Below are positions 47,526-58,125 of a stretch of 64,000 nt of DNA, one piece after another. Positions within the stretch are counted from its first letter, which is position 1. Each line of letters begins with the position of its first letter. The stretch lies in contig JABIDL010000037.1 of the NCBI GenBank assembly GCA_018651745.1, positions 1 through 64,000 on the forward strand, read 5' to 3'. Source of the DNA: Candidatus Neomarinimicrobiota bacterium. Lineage in GTDB: Bacteria; Fidelibacterota; Marinisomatia; Marinisomatales; TCS55. The translations under genes and the position numbers were made by a program. The notes under the pieces were generated by a model. It searched no databases. It was not told where the DNA came from and saw nothing but the letters and a program-made list of their open reading frames with translations.

Positions 47526-49958
47526 CTAAAATTCTAAATCAAATCCCAACACCATTTGCCGCCCAAGAGCTGGTTGCGTTATTCCGCTGGATATATCTTC
47601 ATGCTCGGTTAAGTTCCTGACGTCAAAATAAATATTTATGTTTCTAGTAAACCAATAATTCCAACGCAAACGAACTGTGACATAAGGTTTATAATTGACC
47701 AATAAATCTTTACTATAATAGGAAATATAGTCAACATTCGGGTTGTAGAATCCATCGTATTGCAGTAGCCAATCTCGACCTTTCTTATCCCCGATGTAGT
47801 TAAAATCTAATACCAAAGAACCGCCTTTTTTATTTTTGGAAATAATTGGAGGAATGTTGTAGGTAAGAGAGAGGTTTGCGGTGGATGTCGGAACATCATT
47901 TCTCCTAACACCTTCGTCAAAAAATCCTTCATATTGCAGATCATTCTGGCGGATTGAATCCTGACCCCATCTGCTGTCCAAAATAGAATAGGTTGCATTA
48001 ATACCTAAAGGTCCAAATCTTGTTTTCAACGCAAATTCCCACCCTTTATTAATAATTTCACCAAAATTAATATACCAATATTCCCGCTTAACGGTTTCCG
48101 GATCATCTATGCTGGGGTCATTCTGAATTCCATCTCGAAACAATTGATCAAAATAAGTGACTTCAAGAAAAAAATTATCTCCGAAATAAAAATCACCGCC
48201 GACTTCATATCCTGATTGCCTTTCGGGCTTCAAGTCGGGATTGCCGATATTAATAGAGGTGCTAGATTCGCTGGGAAGCGCCTGCATTGATTGTGGAGGG
48301 CTGATTCCTCCTCCACCCCAAGATCCCCGTAGTTTAGCAATTACACTACCCAACTCTGAAATAAGGGATATCCCCATTTGAGGGCTAAAATGAGTACCGT
48401 AATCTTTTCCAAAATATTCATTTTCTTCCACCCGCCCTCCAAGTGTCAAATACAAATTTTCTCGATAACCCAATACTGTTTCTGCATAATATCCCAAATT
48501 ACTATTGCTTTGATCTACGAGAGAAGCATTGTCAAAATCATCGTAATAATATTGATCTTTTACCTCATCTACTGTTCCGGATAATCTTACATTGCTGCTT
48601 TGGGTTCGTTGGGCGCCAGCTGTGATGTCAAATTCTACCAAATTTTGAAAGTTGCGTTTCAGATGCCAAAAGTAATTTAGTGTGGTTCGGTTCCAATCTT
48701 GTTTTAAATAGCTTCCTCCGCTATCAGTGCCAAACTTTCTATACAAGTATTGTTTGGTATCGTTTCCAATAATTAGAGTATGGTACCAATTGGGTGTAAA
48801 ATTTTGGGTAAAGTTGATACTGAGTCCTGGCTTATAAAATTCTGTAAATCCATCCGATAAAGGATCGTCCCAATGATCCGGTGCGTCCGTCCAGCCTCTT
48901 TCTTCTTTATATTTTAGTAAATGAAATAGATTGCTGATAAACCCTTGTCTGCCCCAACTCTGAAATGTTTTGACATCAACCTTTGCTGTTCCTATCCTTG
49001 CATTGAGTGCACCATGTAGTTTTATTTGTTCAATATTTTTACCATTACTTGGCATCACTTCTTCATCAACCGTTCCATTTACGCCAAAGTTGAAATTTAA
49101 ATCGGATGAGCTTCTTCCACTTAAATTAAAGGAAACTTCTTGCCCCATAGCTTTGTCATTAATAATGGGTGCATCGGTGCTTTTTCTGGCAATTTTTATT
49201 CTATAAGTCGTCTTTCTTGAATTCGAGCCCCTTTTGGTGAATATATGAATAATTCCGCTTTGAGCATTTGATCCATGCAGAGTTGACCCCATAGGTCCTC
49301 GTACTACTTCAATTCTTTCAATGTCACTGGGATCAATAAAATCTGTAATCCCCGGATTGGATTGAACATCAAACCCAAGAAGTTCGACTCCGTCCACATA
49401 AATTTTTACATCGCCTAAGGGTCTTCCGGCGCCACTGGTTCCACCTCTCAAGGTAAACGCATAATTATTTTGACCGGGTCTATGAGGTAGGTTTGCATAT
49501 CCACCAGGGACTTTTCCCAATAAAACTTCATCGATGCTTCGCAATGGAAGCACGCGTAAATCTTCTTCTGAAATAATTGTTACCGGTGACGCCTGAGCCC
49601 GTTTTTGTCGCTCGCTAAAACTCGCCGAAACAACAACTTCGTCTAAATCAATTAAGGACCGTTTCAAAATGAAATCAGCTTTGATTTCTTCTCCATCCTG
49701 CAATTGAACGTCCCGACTTACCGTTCTATGACCGATATACATTGCGGTTAATTGGTAATGTTTCCCAGCTGGAACTTTAGGGATTACATAATTTCCATTT
49801 TTATCGGTTGCTGAGCCCAAAGCTGTATTTTTGAGAAATACATTTGCACCGACCAGTGGATTTCCGCGTTCATTTTTTATAATGCCTGATATACTTCCGC
49901 TTTGGGAAAACAGAACAGATCCTGCCATTAAAAAAAATATCAAGTTTACATTTTTCAA
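47526..49958 (-). CDS. TonB-dependent receptor (second)
   Basis: 810 residues. A signal peptide (LMAGSVLFSQ) precedes a CarboxypepD_reg-like domain (SGSISGIIKNERGNPLVGAN), the TonB-box-like DEVVVSAS, a plug domain (IEVVRGPMGSTLHGSNAQSGIIHIFTKRG) and a barrel ending MVLGFDLEF. The plug wording is close to siderophore- and vitamin-B12-type (CirA/BtuB-like) receptors, but the substrate cannot be assigned. No SusD-like partner is present. The TlpA-like lipoprotein follows on the same strand after 36 bases. Confidence 0.93.
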   Translation of the reverse strand: MKNVNLIFFLMAGSVLFSQSGSISGIIKNERGNPLVGANVFLKNTALGSATDKNGNYVIPKVPAGKHYQLTAMYIGHRTVSRDVQLQDGEEIKADFILKRSLIDLDEVVVSASFSERQKRAQASPVTIISEEDLRVLPLRSIDEVLLGKVPGGYANLPHRPGQNNYAFTLRGGTSGAGRPLGDVKIYVDGVELLGFDVQSNPGITDFIDPSDIERIEVVRGPMGSTLHGSNAQSGIIHIFTKRGSNSRKTTYRIKIARKSTDAPIINDKAMGQEVSFNLSGRSSSDLNFNFGVNGTVDEEVMPSNGKNIEQIKLHGALNARIGTAKVDVKTFQSWGRQGFISNLFHLLKYKEERGWTDAPDHWDDPLSDGFTEFYKPGLSINFTQNFTPNWYHTLIIGNDTKQYLYRKFGTDSGGSYLKQDWNRTTLNYFWHLKRNFQNLVEFDITAGAQRTQSSNVRLSGTVDEVKDQYYYDDFDNASLVDQSNSNLGYYAETVLGYRENLYLTLGGRVEENEYFGKDYGTHFSPQMGISLISELGSVIAKLRGSWGGGGISPPQSMQALPSESSTSINIGNPDLKPERQSGYEVGGDFYFGDNFFLEVTYFDQLFRDGIQNDPSIDDPETVKREYWYINFGEIINKGWEFALKTRFGPLGINATYSILDSRWGQDSIRQNDLQYEGFFDEGVRRNDVPTSTANLSLTYNIPPIISKNKKGGSLVLDFNYIGDKKGRDWLLQYDGFYNPNVDYISYYSKDLLVNYKPYVTVRLRWNYWFTRNINIYFDVRNLTEHEDISSGITQPALGRQMVLGFDLEF

Positions 49959-49999
49959 TTAAGTCTTAATATGTTTTTATCTATAGCTGATGAATATAA

Positions 50000-51505
50000 T
50001 TATTTTAAAAGCATCATTTTGCTGGTGAAGATGCTCTCATTGGATTGTAAACGATAAAGATAAATACCGGAAGGCAGAGGTTGAGCTAAATCATTTGTGC
50101 CATTCCATGAGACAGAATGTTGCCCCGGGGTTACTTTACCCATAAATAAATTTTTTACCACTTTTCCACGAATATCATAAACTGTAATGCTAACATCCGA
50201 AACATTATCCATGGAATAAGAAATGTTGGTTACCGGGTTGAATGGGTTTGGATAATTTCCAATTAATTCAAATCCCTTAGGGTTTGCTTCATCTTCTGTT
50301 GCCAAAGTTCCAACAAGGTATGACTGCTTAGGTGTGGTAGAGATATTTTCCTCCACATCTTCTGCAGAAACCCACCAATATATGGTGGTTCCGTTTGTAT
50401 AGCCTTGAATGTCGGCCGTATAAACATATTCCTGTATTACAAGATTATAAAGCATTGTCATTGCTTCAGACGTTGTACTGGCTGTAAGGGAATTAACCTG
50501 CCAATTAAGAATAGCAATTTCAACGCCATCGGATCCACCGGAGGGATTTTGATCATTTACGGTTGCAAATACTTTAATTTCTGTCCAGGATGGAATTGGA
50601 TCTGGCAATCCGTCTGTGCTTGTAACTCCCACATGATATATTTCAATTTCAGGAGGTATATCTCCGAAAATATCAACCACATATTGAAATTTCCAAGCGT
50701 TAGGCATGATATGCCATCCATTTTCACCACTCGGGCCGCTACAGTCACTTGCGTAATATGTAAGCCCAGGTGAGGGATAAAAGTAGGATGCATCGGAGGC
50801 GTTTAAAATAATCTTGGTTGCATCGTTTGCCGGATCACCTGCATCGTCTGGAAGGTAGGTTACCACAACGGCAATTAATTCATCTTTTACAAACTGGGCT
50901 CCTCCGTCAGACGTAAAATCAACAAAATAAACTCCTGCGGATCCATCGGATGGCCTTTGGATTGTTACATCTGTTGGGCTAACCGGTAACACTTTGGTCC
51001 CCAAAACTGGTTGCCCATCTGCTATTTCCAGTTCTGCGGAACAGATACCAATCCCAGTACTGAAATTATTCCAAACCAAGTTTGTCGCAGAACTAGTATC
51101 TGGATAAGCGATTGAATCATTATCTGCAGTATGAGCGTATCCAATCCATCCATTTTGAGTGGTATCTCCAATGCTATACATGGATCCGGTTGATGTAAAT
51201 GGATAACCCCCACTCCCGGGCCTGTAAACTTCAACCTTTAAATTTGGGGATGTTCCATCTGTATTCCATCCAAGCACATTCACGCCAATTCCATTTAAGG
51301 TTAAATCGCCTGGAGCATTGAAAACCTCCATCATGATGTCACCGGGGGAAAATCCTATACTTACTGTATCATTTAGACCGATGTTTAAGGTATCAACCAC
51401 ATTCCGTGAAAGGACATTTTCTGAATTAGATGCACCTTCTTGATTACCAATTAATGGTCTAAGCATAAAAACGCTAAATAACAAATAAGGTGTTATTTTT
51501 TTCAT
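50000..51505 (-). CDS. T9SS-exported protein of unknown function
   Basis: 501 residues with a signal peptide ending PLIGNQ, beta-rich segments containing Asp/Gly-rich loops (about 30-390), and a T9SS sorting domain from about residue 412 (GNYPNPFNP..., ending SKMMLLK). GAGGA lies 8 bases before the ATG. I recognise no enzymatic family. It precedes the second TonB receptor on the same strand (41-base gap), so it may be its extracellular partner. Confidence 0.85.
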   Translation of the reverse strand: MKKITPYLLFSVFMLRPLIGNQEGASNSENVLSRNVVDTLNIGLNDTVSIGFSPGDIMMEVFNAPGDLTLNGIGVNVLGWNTDGTSPNLKVEVYRPGSGGYPFTSTGSMYSIGDTTQNGWIGYAHTADNDSIAYPDTSSATNLVWNNFSTGIGICSAELEIADGQPVLGTKVLPVSPTDVTIQRPSDGSAGVYFVDFTSDGGAQFVKDELIAVVVTYLPDDAGDPANDATKIILNASDASYFYPSPGLTYYASDCSGPSGENGWHIMPNAWKFQYVVDIFGDIPPEIEIYHVGVTSTDGLPDPIPSWTEIKVFATVNDQNPSGGSDGVEIAILNWQVNSLTASTTSEAMTMLYNLVIQEYVYTADIQGYTNGTTIYWWVSAEDVEENISTTPKQSYLVGTLATEDEANPKGFELIGNYPNPFNPVTNISYSMDNVSDVSITVYDIRGKVVKNLFMGKVTPGQHSVSWNGTNDLAQPLPSGIYLYRLQSNESIFTSKMMLLK

Positions 51506-51665
51506 CAGAAGAATCCTCGTTGGTTAACTTAATTATTGAAATTCTTAAAACGAATATAGGTTTTTAATTTCATCCTAAAAAGAGAACATTTCCATTTTGG
51601 ACCTTCTTTGATTAATTTTAATTAATGTCTCGGCTCGCTAAAGATAATTATAGAAAATTAAGAAA

Positions 51666-52757
51666 ATGTTAAGTCGTCGCTCTATTTCTACCGCTATAAC
51701 ATCCTTAATCATTTTTTTATTCTCTTGCGATGATAGTAAAGTGAAGGCAGAGGATGAATTGGACAGAGTTGCGATTGATTTATTGCTTTCCGAATATGAT
51801 TTAGTAAATGGACCGGGTGCGGCACTTTTAATCATTAAGGAAGGGGATATTCTATATTCAAATGAATATGGGATGGCCAACTTGGAGGAAGATACCCCAA
51901 TCACATTTGCAACAAATTTCAGGTTGGCTTCTGTGACAAAACAATTCACAGCAATGTGCATTATGATTTTAAAGAGTCGAGGTCAGTTAGATTATGAACA
52001 AACGATTACAGATATTTTCCCAGATTTCCCCGATTACGGAAATAACATTACCATTACACATCTCCTGCATCATACTTCAGGACTTATAGAGTACTTTTCT
52101 CTGATAACGGAGCAGGTAAAGGATCGGGATGTTTTGAATCTTATGATGCAGCAATCCTGGACTTATTTCCCACCAGGGACGGATTACCGTTATAATAATT
52201 CGGGGTATGCAATATTGGCAATGATAGTGGAGGAAGTGTCTGGCTTAAGTTTTGCTAATTTTTTAGAACAAAATATTTTTTTACCGCTCGGAATGTCAAA
52301 CAGCATTGCTTTCGAGGATGGGATTTCAATTGTTAACAATAGAGCATATGGATATTCTGTTAATACTATTTTAGAAGGCCCTGAATATTTTCGAGATGAT
52401 CAAAGTCTTGCAAGCGCCGTACTTGGCGATGGTGGAATTTATACTTCTGCAGAAGACATGTTAAAATGGGATCAAAGTCTGTACACGAATACATTGGTTC
52501 CATATGCGATTCTGAATAAAGCTTTTACCAGTGGGAAATTATCCAGCGGTGAAGAAACAGGGTATGGTTTTGGTTGGGTGTTAGATACTTATTATTACCG
52601 GGAAAGAGTTTCTCACACCGGTAGTACTCGCGGATTTCGGAATGTTTTTATGCGGTTCCCTAACGAAAGAATAAGTATTATAATTCTTACTAATCGAAAT
52701 TCTGGCACCCCAAAAGACATTGCGAATCAAATTGCAGATTTATTATTTGATCCATAA
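51666..52757 (+). CDS. Class-C beta-lactamase-family serine hydrolase lipoprotein
   Basis: 363 residues with a lipobox FLFSC (Cys21). The serine beta-lactamase/DD-peptidase fold is shown by Ser89-V-T-Lys92 (RLASVTKQFTA), Tyr176-Asn-Asn178 (YRYNNSGYAIL) and a late HTG (VSHTGSTRGF) replacing KTG. These motifs fit the family of AmpC, EstB esterases and D-aminopeptidases. True antibiotic hydrolysis cannot be assumed; many such lipoproteins are esterases or peptidases. It converges with the ASPIC/FG-GAP gene (12-base gap). Its gene is transcribed away from the T9SS gene at 51505. Confidence 0.9.
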   Translation: MLSRRSISTAITSLIIFLFSCDDSKVKAEDELDRVAIDLLLSEYDLVNGPGAALLIIKEGDILYSNEYGMANLEEDTPITFATNFRLASVTKQFTAMCIMILKSRGQLDYEQTITDIFPDFPDYGNNITITHLLHHTSGLIEYFSLITEQVKDRDVLNLMMQQSWTYFPPGTDYRYNNSGYAILAMIVEEVSGLSFANFLEQNIFLPLGMSNSIAFEDGISIVNNRAYGYSVNTILEGPEYFRDDQSLASAVLGDGGIYTSAEDMLKWDQSLYTNTLVPYAILNKAFTSGKLSSGEETGYGFGWVLDTYYYRERVSHTGSTRGFRNVFMRFPNERISIIILTNRNSGTPKDIANQIADLLFDP

Positions 52758-52769
52758 AAAACCTAAGAG

Positions 52770-55700
52770 CTAATGGAGTTCATTCATTTTGAATTCTTTC
52801 AAAAAACCATCGGACCAACGGATTCGAATTCTATCCACCTTCCTTTGATTATTATTACCCCCAATAAATACAATCGGCGCTGATTGAGATAAATAACCTC
52901 CACCGGCTGAAATTTCATGAAGTTGAATTGTTTCATCAGAAAAATCCACCCAAATTTTTGCTCCAACATAATTATGGTTTTCTGATAATTCTGTTAAATG
53001 AATAGCAGTCATTTTTGAATGCGTTAGGTTTATAAAAACTTTTACTACTGCATTGTTCACCCCGGCAATGAAATCAGGTTTTCCGTCACGATTGATATCG
53101 TTAATTGTCAAGCTGGTCCCATCTTTTGGAAGCAGGAGTCCGCTTATATCTGGTGTAATACTCTGAAAATTCCCCGATCCATCACCAAGAAGCAACAAGC
53201 TCACGCCTCCATCCATGTAGCCGGTTTCTCGTTGGGGTCCATAGAAATTTTGCACCACATAAAGATCTAAATTCCCATCACCATTTATATCGCAAATAGC
53301 AGAACCGAAAATTGGACTCGCTTGGGCTATTTGAGGTAAAGGGTGAAACTCGAATTGAGTATTTCCTTGAGTATCGGTTTCATTAATGAGGATTCCTGAT
53401 GCTAAACTGTTAACCTCGAATTTTTCAGCGATCTCAAGCCGAGTTTCTGTATAAATGTCTTTTAGGGATGTAATCGCAAAATCATGATAGGATGGCAATT
53501 TTTGTTTTACCATTGGCATCGCATCACTTGAGCACCCTAACCCACGGCGCGGTAGGCAAATCCCATTTTCGTATTTTGCCTCGATAATACGCTTGATACC
53601 GTTTCCTTCAAAGTCTCCGTAATATAATATTTCCGGTTTTGTGTTTGAAGCTTTGTACTTTGTATTAAAACCAAAATTGCCAACTAAATAATCTGTGTCA
53701 CCATCATTGTCGATATCGCCTCCGCTGATACTATTGTACCAACCCATACGGGTTGCCAAGCCAACTTTAGAAGTGCGCTCAACGAGTCGACCATTTTCAT
53801 TGTGAAAAAATCGTACCGGCCCCCATTCGTAAGTAACCAACAAATCGGGATGATGATCTGCATCTACATCTGTAAACAGTGCACTTGTGACCATTCCTGC
53901 GTGCTTGATTCCCGGGGCAATCGTATTTGTTATATCTTCATATTTTGTCCCGGTAAAGCGTAACACTGTTGAATTGGGTGATTCCGGATAATTCCCAGGA
54001 ATTATCCTTCCACCAATAAACAACTCTAAAGATTTATCGCCATCAATATCAGCCGCAATAATTACGCTACCACTATTCCGAATATCAGGTAGCAGATCTG
54101 ATTTTGTAAAAGAACCCTCACCATCGTTGGTATAAAGACGATCCCGTAAAACATCATCACCCGGCTCACATTCTACGCCACCACTTACTACATACAAATC
54201 GAGGTCTCCATCGTGATCAAAATCAATGAATAGCGATCCCATATCCTCTGATCTGATATCATCGTTGAAACTTATTTGCGACGTTTTAAGAAATGTTCCG
54301 TCTCCTTGATTGCGATGAATCGATCCAATAAAACCAGAAGACCCTCCAATGAAAAGATCGTCGTATCCATCTCCATCAATGTCACCCCATGCCAACCCCG
54401 GACCAAGTTGTGAAGATTTATTAGGTAGCAACTTTTGTCGTTCAAAATCATCGTATATTTTTTCCATGTGAATTGCGCTTGACAACACATTTTGGTTTTG
54501 CGAAAACATTGTCATTTTTATCGGTTTTGTATTTTCTTGTTTTATGTCCTCAACTACTGTTTTGGGCTCAATAATTGTATATAAATATCCAGTGGGAAGA
54601 TCTTGCAAAATTTGTTGTTTACCTGTCGGCCAATAAATTGTTATTGTATCTGCTTTTTCTGTTTTAGCCAAACCAAAGTGTACAATGGATTCACTTGATG
54701 ACATGAACCCTCTTGATGTTGCGATATATCGTGTTTGTTTGGTATCACCATCTGCCTTCAAAACAATTTTTGATCCTACGCCATTATAATTACTTGATCT
54801 GCCTTTGAGTTTGATACGAAGCGACCTTCCGGAAGAAACATCATTGCGATAAACACGGACAGGCTCATTAAATCCATTCACGACAAGGTCGAGATCTCCA
54901 TCTCCATCCAAATCACCCATTGCAGATCCGGTACTAATACCAAGATGGTCTAATCCCCACTGTTTACTGAGATTTGTAAATTGCAAGTCGCCCCGATTTT
55001 TATACACTTGGTTCTTCAATTTGTATGGTTTTTGCTGCTCCCACCATTCTAATTCTTTTTCTGCAAAAGAATCATCCTTAGCTGCAATGTGTTGTGATTT
55101 GTCTTTTAAGTCTCCATTGAAAAAATCGCGAGACATTCCATTTGTGAAATATACATCTTCAAATCCATCATTGTCTAAATCGCCAAATTTTACAGTCCAA
55201 GTCCAATCTGTTTTCGCCAACCCCGTAAGGTAGGCAACTTCCATAAACCGATCGGTGCCGGTATTTAGATAAAGTGCATTTCTCATGTATTGCGGCGGGT
55301 TTGGGAAATTCAAAAACCAAGCATCACTATTTGGCCCGCTCATAGAACCCATAGATAATTTATCTCGATAGTGGTTACTCCCAGCCATGTCAGAAGCAAG
55401 ATAATCTATCCAGCCATCATTATTGATATCTGAATAATCTGAACCCATAGAAAACCAGGGAGTGTGTGGAAATGCTTCGTTTGCAACATCAGTAAATGAA
55501 ATGAATCCATTAGCGTCTGGACCATTATTACGATATAGATGATCAGGACCCATGTAGTCATTTGCAACATACAAATCAGGCCAACTATCATCGTTATAAT
55601 CCCACCAAGTTGCAGACAGCCCATAATATGGCAGCTTTCCAATTCCCGATTCAACCGAAACATCAACAAATGTGCCGTTGTCATTTCTATATAAATGATC

Positions 55701-56504
55701 AAATTGACCCGCCGGCACTAACATTTGCATACGATTGGGAGGTTTTACGATATAGGCAAGTTCGCGGGAATCAGGATGTATAAGAATTCTTCTATTTTCC
55801 TGACGAATTATTTTTACGTTTTTAATATCAGAACTTGGCTGCAATCGATTGGTAAGCAGATAACCATCCAAATCTCCATCCCGATCATAATCGGCAAAGG
55901 ACATTGTAACGCTTGCCCCGTTAAAATCGAGACCGTATTTACTTGCTTCCTCAGTGAATTTTCCCTGCTGATTAATATAAAGCCTGTTAGGGCAGTCAAA
56001 ACCTGACACAAATAAATCAAGCCAACCATCATTGTTTAAATCCGCAAAGGTTGCACCGGTGCTCCACATTCCAGCCGGATTCATGCCCACTTTTTCCGTA
56101 ACATCTTCAAATTGAAACCCACCAAGGTTTTGATACAATCGTCCTCCATCCATTTGTCGTGTTAAGAATATATCAGCTAAGCCATCCCGATTGTAGTCTC
56201 CAATTGCTACTCCTGAGGCAATAAATGAATTGCGAATTTGATCACGGTGTTTTTGGCTCGGATTCCAAGTATTGTGAAAGTCGATATCTGTCTCTCCGGA
56301 TTTTAATAAAACGAATTGGTGGTTTGAATTTGTTGAATTATTAAAAGGTGTCGCAGATAAATCCGGATTTTTTTCTCCCAATTCCTGCACACGAAGTAAT
56401 GATTGGGATGAAATCATCCAATTTTCATTCGCATCGATTTGCTTACTCTCTCCGCAACCGAAAAAATAAAATGAAAGAACCGATAAAATAATTTTATTAA
56501 TCAT
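52770..56504 (-). CDS. Large FG-GAP/ASPIC-UnbV lipoprotein (CRTAC1-like)
   Basis: 1,244 residues with lipobox YFFGC (Cys17), so it is anchored rather than T9SS-exported. Two long blocks of FG-GAP/VCBS blades (GVAIGDYNRDGLADIFLT, DLDGDGDLDLVVNGF, WGDIDGDGYDDLFIGG) are each followed by an ASPIC/UnbV domain. The first is near residues 570-640 (LRIKLKGRSSNYNGVGSKI) and the second at the C-terminus (NYVGAKIWV, RIRIRWSDG). This CRTAC1/UnbV arrangement is found in surface proteins of marine bacteria. The role is unknown; calcium-dependent adhesion is the usual suggestion. The duplicated blade-plus-ASPIC unit implies internal duplication. Confidence 0.9.
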   Translation of the reverse strand: MINKIILSVLSFYFFGCGESKQIDANENWMISSQSLLRVQELGEKNPDLSATPFNNSTNSNHQFVLLKSGETDIDFHNTWNPSQKHRDQIRNSFIASGVAIGDYNRDGLADIFLTRQMDGGRLYQNLGGFQFEDVTEKVGMNPAGMWSTGATFADLNNDGWLDLFVSGFDCPNRLYINQQGKFTEEASKYGLDFNGASVTMSFADYDRDGDLDGYLLTNRLQPSSDIKNVKIIRQENRRILIHPDSRELAYIVKPPNRMQMLVPAGQFDHLYRNDNGTFVDVSVESGIGKLPYYGLSATWWDYNDDSWPDLYVANDYMGPDHLYRNNGPDANGFISFTDVANEAFPHTPWFSMGSDYSDINNDGWIDYLASDMAGSNHYRDKLSMGSMSGPNSDAWFLNFPNPPQYMRNALYLNTGTDRFMEVAYLTGLAKTDWTWTVKFGDLDNDGFEDVYFTNGMSRDFFNGDLKDKSQHIAAKDDSFAEKELEWWEQQKPYKLKNQVYKNRGDLQFTNLSKQWGLDHLGISTGSAMGDLDGDGDLDLVVNGFNEPVRVYRNDVSSGRSLRIKLKGRSSNYNGVGSKIVLKADGDTKQTRYIATSRGFMSSSESIVHFGLAKTEKADTITIYWPTGKQQILQDLPTGYLYTIIEPKTVVEDIKQENTKPIKMTMFSQNQNVLSSAIHMEKIYDDFERQKLLPNKSSQLGPGLAWGDIDGDGYDDLFIGGSSGFIGSIHRNQGDGTFLKTSQISFNDDIRSEDMGSLFIDFDHDGDLDLYVVSGGVECEPGDDVLRDRLYTNDGEGSFTKSDLLPDIRNSGSVIIAADIDGDKSLELFIGGRIIPGNYPESPNSTVLRFTGTKYEDITNTIAPGIKHAGMVTSALFTDVDADHHPDLLVTYEWGPVRFFHNENGRLVERTSKVGLATRMGWYNSISGGDIDNDGDTDYLVGNFGFNTKYKASNTKPEILYYGDFEGNGIKRIIEAKYENGICLPRRGLGCSSDAMPMVKQKLPSYHDFAITSLKDIYTETRLEIAEKFEVNSLASGILINETDTQGNTQFEFHPLPQIAQASPIFGSAICDINGDGNLDLYVVQNFYGPQRETGYMDGGVSLLLLGDGSGNFQSITPDISGLLLPKDGTSLTINDINRDGKPDFIAGVNNAVVKVFINLTHSKMTAIHLTELSENHNYVGAKIWVDFSDETIQLHEISAGGGYLSQSAPIVFIGGNNNQRKVDRIRIRWSDGFLKEFKMNELH

Positions 56505-56703
56505 TTATTTTGTGCAAATCTTAAAATGAAAAGAATGTATCGAGATACTATTATTTTGGCAACGTAGCTATTTTTAGTATTTTTTCCCGCCCATCCTAAA
56601 TCTGCAATGGTGAGATTTTGGCTAATAATTTTGTTCATGTATTGTAGTAAATTAACTATTAAATAATTATCTGGCTAAAAACTATGTATGTTATTTTTAA
56701 CTT

Positions 56704-58125
56704 ATGAAGAGCAATTATCCAAAGCGATTAATACCAATGTATCTACCAATACTTTTGGGGTTTTGGGCGATATCCTGCTCTCATCACAAATCCCTATTTA
56801 GTAATACCGGCAAATTGGTTTTTAAAAAAAATATAAATGAATTGATTATGGATTCCGGGCTAAATGCAAATATGGGGATCAAAATTAAATCGTTGTCAAC
56901 CGGAGAAACGTTATACGCTCTTAATAGCGAAAAATTATTACTTCCGGCCAGCAATAATAAGCTATACACTTGTGCAACAGCACTGGGAGTTCTTGGATCG
57001 GACTTTGTGTTTGAAACTTCTATTTATGTTGAAAAAAACAATCTTTACCTAAAAGGCGGCGGTGATCCAGATTTTTCTATTGAGCAATTAGATTCACTCG
57101 CTCAAATTGTTTCGTCTTCACTCAATTCAATTGATACGATTTTTGTTGATGAAAGTTTAATGGATACACTTCATTACGGTGAAGGATGGATGTGGGATGA
57201 AGGATATTGGTGGTACGCAGCTCCAGTGAGCGCCTTATCTATGAACGATAATTGCGTGGATTTTTATTTCCATCCCGGGAAATTAGGAGAGCCGGCTGAC
57301 ATCACTGTTCATCCGCCAACACAATATATTCAAGTTAAGAACCAATCCGTTACTGTGAACGACACGATAGAATTCAAAAAGTTTAAAATTGAACGAGATT
57401 GGGTCGGGGAAACAAATCAGTTTATCATTTCCGGCGAATTACTGGATACCACGCCTAAAGATACTTTAATCCGAAATATTGTTCACCCTCCGCTGTTTGC
57501 CGGAACGGTCATGAAGGAAATGCTCGCAGAAAGAGGTATATCTGTTCTTGCGGTTTCTATTGGAACTCTACCAAAGAATGCTTCAAAACTTGTTTCTCAT
57601 CGCTCCGATTCGCTGCTTTATTCTACCTCAAACCTGATGAATGAAAGTGACAATCTTACAGCTGAATTATTGATAAAAACTTTAGGAATTACTGAAGAAA
57701 ACCCCGGGAATTGGGACGATGGAATAACTAGGGTTAAAACATTTTTAGCTGATTCTGCCGGAATTGATACTGGCACTATCCGAATGGCAGATGGATCCGG
57801 TGTTTCCCGATATAATCTCACCAGCGCAGATCATTTTATTCAATTGCTTTCCTATATGTATCAAAGCCCATACTCAGATGATTTTTTATACGTATTAGCA
57901 AATGGCGGGTCTAAAGGAACTTTAAACAACCGGCTCACAAAAAATGGACATAAAATAAAAGCAAAAACGGGGCATCTTTCCGGTGTGAGTTGTTTTTCCG
58001 GCTATGCTTTTTCTCCGCGTTTTGGACCGCTGGCTTTTTCTTTTATGATGAATGGTTATATTGGCTCAGCAAAAGATTATCAACGATTGCAGGACAATAT
58101 TTTAGAAATGTTAGTTCATGATTAA
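56704..58125 (+). CDS. dacB: PBP4-type D-alanyl-D-alanine carboxypeptidase/endopeptidase
   Basis: 473 residues, family S13 low-molecular-weight penicillin-binding protein that trims or splits peptidoglycan cross-links in the periplasm. Active-site motifs: Ser83-N-N-Lys86 (LLPASNNKL), S-D-N in NLMNESDNLTAE, and Lys421-Thr-Gly (KAKTGHLSG). A probable lipobox WAISC (Cys25) suggests membrane anchoring, which is unusual for DacB. It overlaps ldcA by 8 bases and heads a four-gene unit with ldcA, spmA and spmB. The 199 bases upstream show no clear regulatory palindrome. Confidence 0.95.
   Translation: MKSNYPKRLIPMYLPILLGFWAISCSHHKSLFSNTGKLVFKKNINELIMDSGLNANMGIKIKSLSTGETLYALNSEKLLLPASNNKLYTCATALGVLGSDFVFETSIYVEKNNLYLKGGGDPDFSIEQLDSLAQIVSSSLNSIDTIFVDESLMDTLHYGEGWMWDEGYWWYAAPVSALSMNDNCVDFYFHPGKLGEPADITVHPPTQYIQVKNQSVTVNDTIEFKKFKIERDWVGETNQFIISGELLDTTPKDTLIRNIVHPPLFAGTVMKEMLAERGISVLAVSIGTLPKNASKLVSHRSDSLLYSTSNLMNESDNLTAELLIKTLGITEENPGNWDDGITRVKTFLADSAGIDTGTIRMADGSGVSRYNLTSADHFIQLLSYMYQSPYSDDFLYVLANGGSKGTLNNRLTKNGHKIKAKTGHLSGVSCFSGYAFSPRFGPLAFSFMMNGYIGSAKDYQRLQDNILEMLVHD

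Noticed and set aside
51666-52757. Antibiotic-resistance beta-lactamase
   Set aside because: Motifs are those of the broad serine-hydrolase family; lipoprotein esterases and peptidases are equally likely.
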